DNA of 47,953 nucleotides from Streptomyces endocoffeicus (lineage in GTDB: Bacteria; Actinomycetota; Actinomycetes; Streptomycetales; Streptomycetaceae): positions 1 through 47,953 of the forward strand of contig NZ_JAERRG010000050.1 of the NCBI RefSeq assembly GCF_016741935.1, given 5' to 3'. A program made the position numbers and the translations under genes. A model generated the notes under the pieces. That model worked only from the letters and a program-made list of their open reading frames with translations. It ran no database searches and was not told the origin of the DNA. Positions 1 through 7,603 of the stretch are shown piece after piece; the stretch's first letter is position 1, and each line of letters begins with the position of its first letter.

Positions 1-66
1 GCCGTGTGACCAGAACAGCCGTGGCCGGGCCCTGACCTGCAAAATCACAGCCTTCTGCAACACGCT

Positions 67-1617
67 TTAGGGGCCATAATCGACAATGTCTTCCTCATAG
101 ACGTCCGGTATGGCACCCATCGCCTGCCCACTCACGTAATAGCGTATGGCGCTCGGGTAGGTAATAGCCTGCTCGCGGTACATCAGGACGTAGCCCATGA
201 GAGCACTGATCTGCCACTTGTCGCCCATAGCAGCAGAAAGCAGACGGAAGGCCTGATCGGCGGACAATGGGCCCTCTGGAACGGAGACCAGGGTCTCGTC
301 ATTAAAAGCTCCGCCGCGATGCTCAAAGCGGAAATTATATGGGAGCTTTTGCTGCAGCTGGACAGCCAACTCATATGCAGTCAGATCGAGAGCCGACCCT
401 TCGGTGCGAAGCTTCCACGACAGGTCGATCGGGTAGAGCGCGTCGAAATGATGACTGCGAAGACGAGTGCGATCCCTCATCCGCCCAGGGTCCTGGTTAC
501 CAAATCCGTTATTATTCCAGGCCGCAGCCCCCCGTCCGTGCAATTGGCGGAGCACAAGATGCTCAGGCGCAACATAGCTAAGGTCATCGTCCAGCTTGAG
601 ATAGCTGAATGTGAAGTCCCCGGAATCAATATTGCAGCGTCCGTCGATTTTCTGCAGATGCCTCTTGAGTCGATGAGGGATTGAGCGATCGCCCTTACCG
701 ACGTAGACGATCTCGGGGATTCTGGTACCCGCCGCTTGATGCAGAAGATAGACCCCAGGCCAGTCGTCTAGCCGCTCAATATTTGGAATCGTTAGGTTGT
801 GGTGCGGCTGGGCGGCAAGGATCTTAACGAAGAGGTCTTCTCGTTCCCGTGGAATTAGTCGGAATCCCGTTCCGCCAGCGTAAGCGACGTTGCGACTGAA
901 AGGATAGAACGTGGCAGTGTCCGTCGCCCGCTGGTTGGGCTCAGGAAGGTTGCGCACCCTAAGCACGTGCTTAAGCTTGGGGTAGATGTCACTCAAGGAG
1001 AGCAGCGCCGGGGCGTTGGGAATTCCGGAGCGAACAACGTCATTCAGCGCGCCGGTAAAGGAGGTACAGGCGATCTTCTGCGCCTCCGGTGATGGCACGT
1101 GAGCGACCTGATCGGCCGCCGTCAGCGTGTAGACACCACTGATCTCGGCGGCCGCCGCGAAGTGGCTCTGATCACTGCCTGCTAGCCCGTTGATAGCGCG
1201 TCCTGAGTAGCAGCAGTCGAGGATTACCAGCTTCACCTGTGCTGGCGAGCCCAACAGCGCACTGCGAACCTTGTCATACTCCAGACCGGTCAGGTCTGGG
1301 TAGCGGAGCTGAGTGTCACTGGTGGCCAGGCAAAGCGCGCCAGTTTTGGTGAGGACACCATGCCCGACGAAGTAGACCAGCAGGGTTCCTGTGGTCTTCT
1401 CCGCCAGACGGTGGAGGCGCAGGGCCAGCTCTGAGGATCCGACGGGATCCTCCAACACATGCACCTGGCTTTCAGCCCAGCCGCACAGATCGGGGTCAGT
1501 GAGCAGTCGGCGCATCGTGTGCAGGCTGTTGAGCACTGCGGGCACGTTCGGAAGGGACGGATCTTGGTACTGCGAGACACCAATGAGGATGGCAATGTCG
1601 TCTCCCTCAGGCGCCAT
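67..1617 (-). CDS. Caspase-like protease fused to an Eco29kI-like GIY-YIG nuclease domain
   Basis: This 516-residue protein looks like a two-enzyme conflict effector. Residues 5-240 form a caspase/C14 fold: the catalytic His is in YFVGHG (His86) and the catalytic Cys in LDCCYSGRA (Cys136). Residues about 285-403 match the Eco29kI-type GIY-YIG nucleases: PGVYLL (Tyr290), IVYVGKG (Tyr305), an Arg/His pair in RLKRH (316-320), Glu352 in PEHLVLRQL, and WNNNGFGNQDPGR (367-379, with Asn368). All expected catalytic positions are present, so both domains look intact. Residues 405-516 are unassigned. The start overlaps the end of the EACC1-like gene by 11 bases, implying one operon and translational coupling. 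Base composition is clearly lower in G+C than the neighbours, which suggests transfer. In known EACC1-associated caspases, a third component may be encoded nearby; the window ends 66 bases downstream, so I cannot see it. Cellular target unknown. Confidence 0.85.
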   Translation of the reverse strand: MAPEGDDIAILIGVSQYQDPSLPNVPAVLNSLHTMRRLLTDPDLCGWAESQVHVLEDPVGSSELALRLHRLAEKTTGTLLVYFVGHGVLTKTGALCLATSDTQLRYPDLTGLEYDKVRSALLGSPAQVKLVILDCCYSGRAINGLAGSDQSHFAAAAEISGVYTLTAADQVAHVPSPEAQKIACTSFTGALNDVVRSGIPNAPALLSLSDIYPKLKHVLRVRNLPEPNQRATDTATFYPFSRNVAYAGGTGFRLIPREREDLFVKILAAQPHHNLTIPNIERLDDWPGVYLLHQAAGTRIPEIVYVGKGDRSIPHRLKRHLQKIDGRCNIDSGDFTFSYLKLDDDLSYVAPEHLVLRQLHGRGAAAWNNNGFGNQDPGRMRDRTRLRSHHFDALYPIDLSWKLRTEGSALDLTAYELAVQLQQKLPYNFRFEHRGGAFNDETLVSVPEGPLSADQAFRLLSAAMGDKWQISALMGYVLMYREQAITYPSAIRYYVSGQAMGAIPDVYEEDIVDYGP

Positions 1618-1990
1618 TGATATCGTCGCCCAAGAAGCGTCGGATCAGGGCCTCGGCCTCGGCTGCGTCACCAGTCTCGAGTTCCAAGGTGCGGTCTGCC
1701 CGAGTGACGGTGATGCGAATCGTGGTCTGGGCGCGGCGATTTTGCAGCCATGCGGAGAGAGAACCAGCTAGGACTGTTGCGACTCCGCCGGAACCGAGAG
1801 AGACGACCAGCAGGTCGAAAGCGGTGCCGAGTTCGTTCTCGGTGGGTGCGGTATGGGTGACGTGGACGCGCCCGTGAAGGCCCCGTTCGGCCCGGAGCCA
1901 CGCAACGAGCGCCACCTGCTCATCGACTGTGTCCGCCGAATCGATCCTGATCAGGACCTTCGACGTTTCAACGTTCCTCGTGTCGTGCAT
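1607..1990 (-). CDS. EACC1-type effector-associated small membrane protein
   Basis: The product has 127 residues. The first 55 form an alpha/beta-looking segment (KVLIRIDSADTVDEQ), followed by a single hydrophobic helix (about residues 58-80, DLLVVSLGSGGVATVLAG), then QNRR and a basic/acidic tail with ITVTRADRTLELETGD. This order and its position directly before a caspase match the effector-associated constant component 1 (EACC1) described in prokaryotic NTP-dependent conflict systems; I recognise it by pattern, not by search. The start has a good ribosome binding site (GGGGGAAG, 4 bases before ATG). The 3' end overlaps the caspase gene by 11 bases. By family knowledge it is thought to tether or regulate the protease effector at the membrane. 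Confidence 0.75.
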   Translation of the reverse strand: MHDTRNVETSKVLIRIDSADTVDEQVALVAWLRAERGLHGRVHVTHTAPTENELGTAFDLLVVSLGSGGVATVLAGSLSAWLQNRRAQTTIRITVTRADRTLELETGDAAEAEALIRRFLGDDINGA

Positions 1991-2577
1991 CGCTTCCCCC
2001 GCCCCCGTGTGCGTCTCGTACCTTGGTGACCCCGAACTGTACGACCCGACAGCTTACGTGGGGAGGAGTGGTGAAGTCCTCGGGCGCCCCAGGGGCTTAA
2101 CGCCGTCCCACTCTCTCCGGAGCACTCACATCTGTGTTCGCAGCTACCGAACATAGTTGGGACACAAGCCGAGGGACTTAAAGCGGCCCCACCCCCGCGT
2201 CCGGCGAGCGGTCCGGCGGTCTGGAGCCTCCGCTCCAGCGCGAGACGCACGCCAGTCCTCCCTGCTCGCAACCAGGGTGAAGCAGCCAGTGCCCCAGGCA
2301 GTCCGCACACAGTCCGCAAGACATCCGGTCAGGACCGTCGGCCCCCATCTCCACCAATCACCAAAAGGCCCGGTCAGCGCCCCGCAAGGAGGATTCCCGC
2401 AGGTCACCGACCTGGCCCATTACCAGGAGACCAAGAAGGGCTGACCCCGCCTTTCATCAGCACCACTAGACCCCACCCGAGCCGCCCCGAGTGGCCCGGG
2501 TGCGGTCTTCTTTGTCGTGAACCTTGCCGGTTTATCTTGAACGTTCTTGGCGGGCGCCGGGGTTGACGCCCGGCCCC
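1991..2577. other. Gene-poor gap with a gene-end remnant
   Basis: No convincing complete gene. The left part is the upstream region of the EACC1/caspase operon. In the right part a plus-strand frame ending TGA at 2442-2444 has good Streptomyces codon use over its last 14 codons (VTDLAHYQETKKG) and is followed by a terminator-like hairpin. No start codon with a plausible upstream gene is visible, so this is best read as the 3' remnant of a lost gene. Confidence 0.35.
2475..2501 (+). terminator. Rho-independent-like terminator after a lost plus-strand gene
   Basis: ACCCGAGCC pairs with GGCCCGGGT (one A/C mismatch) around a 9-base loop and is followed by GCGGTCTTCTTTG, a T-rich tail that is unusual in this genome. 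Confidence 0.45.
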
Positions 2578-3138
2578 TCACCCCCGCGGGCTGATGCCCG
2601 CCACGGTCAGGTGCAGCAGTCGGGTCGCCTCGGTGGCGGGGTCGGGGTGGTGCTGGGTGGCCAGGGCGATGCCGGCGATCAGGGTGACCAGGTCGACCGG
2701 GGTCACGCCGGGAGCCACCGCACCGGCCCGTTCGGCTCGTCGCAGCAGGGGTTCGCCCGCCTCGGCGAGGGTGTCCACGCAGGGGTTCGCGTGCTCCGGG
2801 TCGAGTTCCCCGTCCCGTAGGAGCGCGGCGGCCAGGCCCTGCACCGTGGCGGAGTAGACGGTGAGCGCGCCCAGCCAGTCCAGCAGGGCGGCCCGTATGT
2901 CGTCCGCCTCCGCGAGTTCGCGGGCGCGGGTGGCCAGGGTTTCGATGCGTTCGCGGAAGACGGCTTCCAGCAGGGCGCGCCGGGTGGGGAAGTGGCGGCG
3001 CACGGTGGCCGAGCCGACTCCGGCGGTGCGGGCGATCTGCTCCAGGGAGGCGTCGGCGCCGTGCGTGGCGACCTCCTCCTCGGCGACGGCGAGGATGCGC
3101 GCGTAGTTGCGCCGGGCGTCCGCGCGCTGGGCGGGCAT
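2578..3138 (-). CDS. TetR-family transcriptional repressor
   Basis: This is a 186-residue regulator. An N-terminal helix-turn-helix lies at residues 10-55 (ILAVAEEEV, then LEQIARTAGVGSATVRRHF, a classic TetR recognition helix region), and the C-terminal all-helical ligand/dimer domain is of the type with a late LVTLIAGIALA helix. It is divergent from the NmrA-like gene, with about 130 bases between start codons; that gap carries two copies of TAAGTGGCGGGG, likely its operators. The most economical model is repression of itself and of the NmrA-like gene, relieved by a small ligand. The start ATG at 3138 has GGAGGTGACGCC just upstream. The ligand cannot be inferred. Confidence 0.9.
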   Translation of the reverse strand: MPAQRADARRNYARILAVAEEEVATHGADASLEQIARTAGVGSATVRRHFPTRRALLEAVFRERIETLATRARELAEADDIRAALLDWLGALTVYSATVQGLAAALLRDGELDPEHANPCVDTLAEAGEPLLRRAERAGAVAPGVTPVDLVTLIAGIALATQHHPDPATEATRLLHLTVAGISPRG

Positions 3139-3157
3139 GGCGTCACCTCCGGGTTGC

Positions 3158-3203
3158 TAAGTGGCGGGGGCCTCCGTATCGTACCGAGTCATAAGTGGCG
3201 GGG
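3158..3203. promoter_or_regulatory. Direct-repeat operator between tetR and nmrA-like genes
   Basis: TAAGTGGCGGGG occurs at 3158-3169 and again at 3192-3203, spaced 34 bases centre to centre (about three helical turns). The repeats are in the divergent promoter region and are the natural candidate sites for the TetR regulator at 2578-3138. Confidence 0.5.
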
Positions 3204-3267
3204 CCCGCCGTTTAGCCTTTCCGGTCGACTTGTCGATGGGTCGATTCACCTCTGCCCGAGGAGCAGC

Positions 3268-4197
3268 ATGCCTTCGCAATCCCCGACGTCCGCCCCCGTC
3301 CTCGTCACCGGTGCCACCGGACAGCAGGGCGGCGCCACCGCCCGCGCCCTGCTCTCGGCGGGCGTTCCCGTACGGGCCCTGGTCCGCGACCCGGCCGGCG
3401 AGCGGGCCAGGGCCGTGGCGGCGCTCGGTGCCGAGCTGGTCACCGGCGATCTGCTCGACCTCGACTCGGTGCGGCGGGCCGCCGAGGGGGCGCGTGCCGT
3501 GTTCTCGATCCAGATGCCCGATATGAACGATCTCCAGGGCGACTCCGAGTGGATCCAGGGGCGCAACCTGATCCAGGCCGCGCGGGACGCGGGGGTGGTG
3601 CAGTTCGTGCACACCTCCGTCTCCGGCGCCGGGCAGCACCGCACCGACCCCGGCTGGGCGGAGGGCCGCTGGGCGGCGATGGAGCACTACTGGGCGACCA
3701 AGAGCGGCCTCCAGGACCGGGTCCGGGAGGCGGGTTTCCGCCACTGGACGCTCCTCAAGCCCGCCTTCTTCATGGAGAACTTCCTGTCCCTGCTCCCGAA
3801 CGGCCCCGAGGGCGGCCTGGCCACCATCCTCCAGCCCGGCGCCGAACTCTCCCTCATCGCCGTCGCCGACATCGGCACGGCGGCCGCCGCGGCCATCGCC
3901 GAGCCCGAGCGGTTCCATGAGGTCGAGCTGGAACTGGCGGGCGACTACATGACCATGACCCGGGTCGCCGAGGTCCTCTCCGAGGTCACGGGCGCCGAAG
4001 TGACCGCCCCGTCGATGACCGCGGACGAGGCGCTCGCCGCCGGGATGCCGCAGTGGGGCCTCGGGCACGCGCGGCTGAACGAGGTCGGCCAGCCCGCCCG
4101 TCCCGAGTTCGCCCGCGCCCTCGGCCTCCCGCTCACCGGCTTCGCGGAGTGGGCCGGGCGCCATCTGCGGCCCGCGCGGCCCGCGCCGGTGGTCTGA
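3268..4197 (+). CDS. NmrA-family NAD(P)-binding protein
   Basis: A 309-residue atypical SDR of the NmrA/HSCARG type. The N-terminus carries the Rossmann glycine motif TGATGQQGG (residues about 14-22), followed by a basic LVRDP turn (residues 38-42) typical of NADP binding and a DLLD segment (residues 61-64). The usual Tyr-x-x-x-Lys is absent: the corresponding stretch reads HYWATKSGLQ, as in NmrA proteins, which often act as redox sensors or quinone reductases. The frame is open further upstream, but ATG 3268 has CGAGGAGCAGC directly before it, and earlier starts would run into the tetR gene. Divergent from and presumably repressed by the TetR protein. The stop is 125 bases before the next gene. 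Confidence 0.88.
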   Translation: MPSQSPTSAPVLVTGATGQQGGATARALLSAGVPVRALVRDPAGERARAVAALGAELVTGDLLDLDSVRRAAEGARAVFSIQMPDMNDLQGDSEWIQGRNLIQAARDAGVVQFVHTSVSGAGQHRTDPGWAEGRWAAMEHYWATKSGLQDRVREAGFRHWTLLKPAFFMENFLSLLPNGPEGGLATILQPGAELSLIAVADIGTAAAAAIAEPERFHEVELELAGDYMTMTRVAEVLSEVTGAEVTAPSMTADEALAAGMPQWGLGHARLNEVGQPARPEFARALGLPLTGFAEWAGRHLRPARPAPVV

Positions 4198-4322
4198 CCC
4201 GCGCGCTCCCCAAGGCGTCCGCTCCGCGCTCCGGGCTGTGGTTGATGCCCGGACCGGAGTGGACGAGGCTGGAAGGGAGCCCTGGTGGACGGACCCGGTG
4301 CCGTCCCGGAGGGATGGCGAGG

Positions 4323-6770
4323 ATGAAGCGCCACGACAGCGGCTCCGCGCGGGAGTGGGGCGGCTCCGACGAAGCGGATACGGCACGGGCCACCGTCAGC
4401 GATGATGGGACGCTGACCAGCTGGAACGAGGGCGCCCGTCGACTGCTCGGGCATCCGTCCCCCGATGTCGTGGGGCGGCCCGCCGCCGAGCTGCTGGCCG
4501 ATCCGGGCCGCGCGGCGGGCGCCGAGGCCCGCCATGCCCGCACCCGGCTGACCCGGTGGCACGGGATCGTGGCGCTGCGCCACCGGGACGGCCGCGAGGT
4601 GCCCGTACCGCTGCTGGCGCACCGCAGACGGCGGGAGGGCGACTGGCTGCTGGTGACCGCGGCACCCAGCGCGGAGCAGCCCCCCGAGTCGTGGAACGAC
4701 GCGCTGATGCGATGGGCCTACGCCCAGTCGCCCTGCCCGATGGCGATCTACGACGCCGATATGCGGCTGCGCAAGGTGAACGCGGAGATGGCCCGCGTCA
4801 CCGGCCTCCCCGAGGCGGAGATCCGCGGTCTGCGGCTGTCGGAGATCAAGGGCAAGCTCCAGAGCGAACAGCTCGAAGCGGCCATGCGCCAAGTGCTGGC
4901 CACCGGTGAGCCGCGCGAGGTGGAGACGTATCTGCGCACCGGAAGCGGTGAGATCAAGGAGCAGGCCTGGTCGGCCCGGTTCGCCCCGCTGCGGGCGAGG
5001 GACGGGCGGGTGTACGCGGTCTGCATGGCGGCGCACGACATCACCGATCAGTATCTGGCCCGCCAGCGGCTGCTGCTGCTGAGCACGGCCAGCGAACGGA
5101 TCGGCTCCACCCTCGACATCGACCACACCGCGCAGGAGCTCGCCGACGTCTGCGTACCGCGGCTGGCCGACTACACCAGCATCGACCTGCTGGACCGGCT
5201 GACCCAGGAGGAGGAGCTGCCGGCCGGGCCGCTCACCGACCCGGTCGTGCTGCGCCGCGCCGCCCGGCAGTCCATTTACGAGGGCTGCCCCGAGGCCGTG
5301 GTGCCGGTGGGGAAGGTGGACACCTACCCGAAGGTCTCGCCGATGGCCGAATGCCTGGTGGCGGGGCGTCCCATCATCCATACGTCCAGCGACCCCTCGA
5401 TCGCCAAGTGGGGCGCGCTGAAGCCCGACCGCGCCCGGACGATCCAGCGGTTCGGCGTCCACTCGATCATGTCGGTGCCGATCCGGGCGCGGGGGACGAC
5501 GCTCGGGGTGGCCGTGTTCGCCCGCCACCGCACCCCCGAGGCGTTCACCCAGGACGATGTGGTGCTGGCCGAGGAGATCACCACCCGGGCCGCCGTCTGC
5601 GTGGACAACGCCCGCCGCTTCACCCGGGAGCGCGACACCGCCCTGGCCCTGCAGCGCAGTCTGCTGCCGCAGACCCTGCCCCAGCCGCCGGCCGTCGAGG
5701 TGGCCTCCCGCTACCTGCCCGCGGGCCCGTACGCGGGGGCGGGCGGGGACTGGTTCGACGTCATCCCGCTCTCCGGGGCGCGGGTCGCGCTGGTGGTGGG
5801 CGATGTGGTCGGCCACGGCATCCAGGCGTCGGCCACCATGGGCCGGCTGCGGACGGCGGTCCGTACCCTCGCCGACGTCGATCTGCCGCCGGACGAGCTG
5901 CTCACCCACCTCGACGACCTGGTGATCCACCTGGCCGCGGAGACCGGGGCCGAGGAGGCCACCGGAGATGTGGGGGCCACCTGTCTGTACGCGGTCTACG
6001 ACCCGGTCTCGCACCACTGCTCACTGGCCGCGGCCGGGCACCCGGCCCCGGCGCTGGCCAGGCCGGACGGCTCCGTGGAGTTCCTGCCGGTGCCGCCCGG
6101 ACCGCCGCTGGGGGTCGGCGGGCTGCCCTTCGAGACGATGGAGACCGAGCTGCCCGAGGACGCCGTGCTCGCCCTCTACACCAACGGGCTGATGGGCGAA
6201 TGGGACCGCGATGTGGACGAGGGGCGTCTGCTGCTGGCCAACGCGCTCGCCCACCCCCGCGGCTCCCTGAGCGGCACCTGCGACGCCGTACTGCGGACAC
6301 TCCTCCCCGGCGAGGGCGTGCTGGACGACGTCGCGCTGCTGCTCGCCCGCACCCGCGCCCTGGACGCGGCGCACGTGGCCACCTGGGACGTGCCCGCCGA
6401 CCCGGCATGGGTGGCGCGGTCCCGCCGGAACGTGACGGAGCGGCTGACCCAATGGGGGCTCGACGAGGCCGTCTTCACCACCGAACTGGTCGTCAGCGAG
6501 CTGGTCACCAACGCCATCCGGCACGCCGTCCCGCCCATCCAGCTGCGGCTGATCCATGACCACTCGCTGATCTGCGAGGTCACCGACTCCTCCAGCACCG
6601 CCCCGCATATGCGCCGCGCCCGCACCTTCGACGAGGGCGGCCGCGGGCTGCTGCTGGTCGCGCGGCTCAGCCAGCGCTGGGGAAGCCGCCAGACGGCCGA
6701 GGGCAAGACGATCTGGTCGGAGCAGACGCTGCCGGTGGGGCTGCCCGGCGAACTGCTCGACCTGGACTGA
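4323..6770 (+). CDS. PAS-PAS-GAF-SpoIIE phosphatase with RsbW-like ATPase domain
   Basis: An 815-residue multidomain signalling protein. Order: PAS 1 (about 20-115, ATVSDDGTLTSWNEGARRLL), PAS 2 (about 125-240, PMAIYDADMRLRKVNAEMAR), GAF (about 245-440), PP2C/SpoIIE phosphatase (about 445-665, with AGGDWFDV and GDVVGHG metal-binding aspartates), and a C-terminal histidine-kinase-like ATPase of the RsbW/HATPase_c_2 type (about 680-805, ELVTNAIRHA N-box). Proteins of this design dephosphorylate STAS anti-anti-sigma factors and may also act as anti-sigma kinases, so the two STAS genes at 10.4-11.5 kb are plausible partners. I prefer ATG 4323, because GGAGGG lies 9 bases upstream; ATG 4314 is too close to it. 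The stop codon sits inside a 9-bp tandem repeat. Confidence 0.92.
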   Translation: MKRHDSGSAREWGGSDEADTARATVSDDGTLTSWNEGARRLLGHPSPDVVGRPAAELLADPGRAAGAEARHARTRLTRWHGIVALRHRDGREVPVPLLAHRRRREGDWLLVTAAPSAEQPPESWNDALMRWAYAQSPCPMAIYDADMRLRKVNAEMARVTGLPEAEIRGLRLSEIKGKLQSEQLEAAMRQVLATGEPREVETYLRTGSGEIKEQAWSARFAPLRARDGRVYAVCMAAHDITDQYLARQRLLLLSTASERIGSTLDIDHTAQELADVCVPRLADYTSIDLLDRLTQEEELPAGPLTDPVVLRRAARQSIYEGCPEAVVPVGKVDTYPKVSPMAECLVAGRPIIHTSSDPSIAKWGALKPDRARTIQRFGVHSIMSVPIRARGTTLGVAVFARHRTPEAFTQDDVVLAEEITTRAAVCVDNARRFTRERDTALALQRSLLPQTLPQPPAVEVASRYLPAGPYAGAGGDWFDVIPLSGARVALVVGDVVGHGIQASATMGRLRTAVRTLADVDLPPDELLTHLDDLVIHLAAETGAEEATGDVGATCLYAVYDPVSHHCSLAAAGHPAPALARPDGSVEFLPVPPGPPLGVGGLPFETMETELPEDAVLALYTNGLMGEWDRDVDEGRLLLANALAHPRGSLSGTCDAVLRTLLPGEGVLDDVALLLARTRALDAAHVATWDVPADPAWVARSRRNVTERLTQWGLDEAVFTTELVVSELVTNAIRHAVPPIQLRLIHDHSLICEVTDSSSTAPHMRRARTFDEGGRGLLLVARLSQRWGSRQTAEGKTIWSEQTLPVGLPGELLDLD

Positions 6771-6914
6771 CTGGACTGGCTGGACCGGCTGGACCGGCTG
6801 GACCGGCTGGACCGGCTGGAGCGGCTGGAGCGGCTGGAGCGGCTGGAGCGGCTGGAGCGGCTGGAGCGGCTGGAGCGGCTGGAGCGAACGGCCCGGCTGG
6901 AGCGAACGGCCCGG
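6762..6914 (+). repeat. 9-bp minisatellite containing the phosphatase stop codon
   Basis: Seventeen 9-bp units run without a break. They progress from CTGGACTGA/CTGGACTGG through four CTGGACCGG and seven CTGGAGCGG to CTGGAGCGA/ACGGCCCGG pairs. The first unit holds the TGA stop of the phosphatase gene, and the period keeps the reading frame, so beyond the stop the frame would read LDW-LDR-LER repeats. Confidence 0.95.
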
Positions 6915-6938
6915 GGCTTCCGTGGGTCTCCGCGGGCG

Positions 6939-7448
6939 TCAGAAGCGCCAGCGCGTCTGGCCGTACTCGCCCTTGCGGAAGCCGAACGCGGTGGCCGGGG
7001 CGACCCGGTAGACCAGGGCCTCATGGCCCTCGTGGTGGAAGGCGCCGTCGCGCACCTGGAAGGTCCACTCCTCGCCGTACTTCTCCACGTACGCCGCGGC
7101 GATCCGCCGCAGCGTGGCGTCGTCCCGCACCGGCTCGGCCGCGCCCTCGACCACCAGGTCAAGCCCCTCGCGCAGCACCCCCGCGCCCGTGGTGAGGGCG
7201 CAGCGCGGATTGTGCGCGAGGTTCCGGGCTTTCTGCTCGGCGGGGCCGGTGCAGAAGCAGAGCGCGCCGTCGAGCCAGACGGCGATGAGCGGGGTGACGT
7301 GGGGACGGCCGTCCCGGCGGACGGTGGACAGCCAGTAGAGCTCCGCGGCCGCCAGCCCCTCACGCCCCTCCGGCCAGGCCGTGGCGGTGGCGTCCGGGCT
7401 GCTGAAACGGGTGTCCAGCGCGGTTTGCGGTTCGTGCTCGGCGATCAT
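6939..7448 (-). CDS. Pyridoxamine 5'-phosphate oxidase-family (FMN/F420-type) protein
   Basis: A 169-residue split beta-barrel flavin-binding protein. Recognisable segments are YWLSTVRRDGRPHVTPL (residues about 38-54), the strand pair IAVWLDGALCFCTG, the KARNLAHNPRCALTTG block typical of the PNPOx-like/F420-dependent group, and a C-terminal YRVAPATAFGFRKG. Proteins of this kind bind FMN or F420 and reduce or oxidise small molecules or haem; the specific substrate is not readable. ATG 7448 is preferred because GCGAGGAGCGAGAAG precedes it with a good Shine-Dalgarno, although the frame is open to 7784. It is read in the same direction as snpR upstream, separated by the 18-bp repeats, so readthrough from snpR is possible. 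Confidence 0.85.
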   Translation of the reverse strand: MIAEHEPQTALDTRFSSPDATATAWPEGREGLAAAELYWLSTVRRDGRPHVTPLIAVWLDGALCFCTGPAEQKARNLAHNPRCALTTGAGVLREGLDLVVEGAAEPVRDDATLRRIAAAYVEKYGEEWTFQVRDGAFHHEGHEALVYRVAPATAFGFRKGEYGQTRWRF

Positions 7449-7538
7449 CTTCTCGCTCCTCGCATGGCGTGGCGGTCCGGTGCGGTCCCGTGTGCTTGGA
7501 CCGCCCGGCGGAGCGAAAGTCATCGCTCGCCCGCCTTC

Positions 7539-7603
7539 GGAGCCTCGCCGAACTTCGGAGCTACGCCGCCCTGCGGAGCTACGCCGCCCTGCGGAGCTAC
7601 GAG
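7539..7603 (-). repeat. 18-bp tandem repeat containing the snpR stop codon
   Basis: GGAGCCTCGCCGAACTTC (7539-7556, degenerate) is followed by two exact copies of GGAGCTACGCCGCCCTGC (7557-7574 and 7575-7592) and a partial copy from 7593. On the minus strand each exact or partial copy carries an in-frame TAG, the first of which is the snpR stop (7597-7599). Confidence 0.9.

Noticed and set aside
2157..2444. A 95-codon open frame as a complete gene
   Set aside because: Most of it is Arg/Pro/Ser-rich with poor codon use and no ribosome binding site; only the last few codons look genuine, so it is treated as a remnant.
6762..6914. Short regular repeats that might suggest a CRISPR array
   Set aside because: There are 9-bp units without spacers; the 26-bp array at 15.3-15.9 kb also has no unique spacers, and no cas genes are present.
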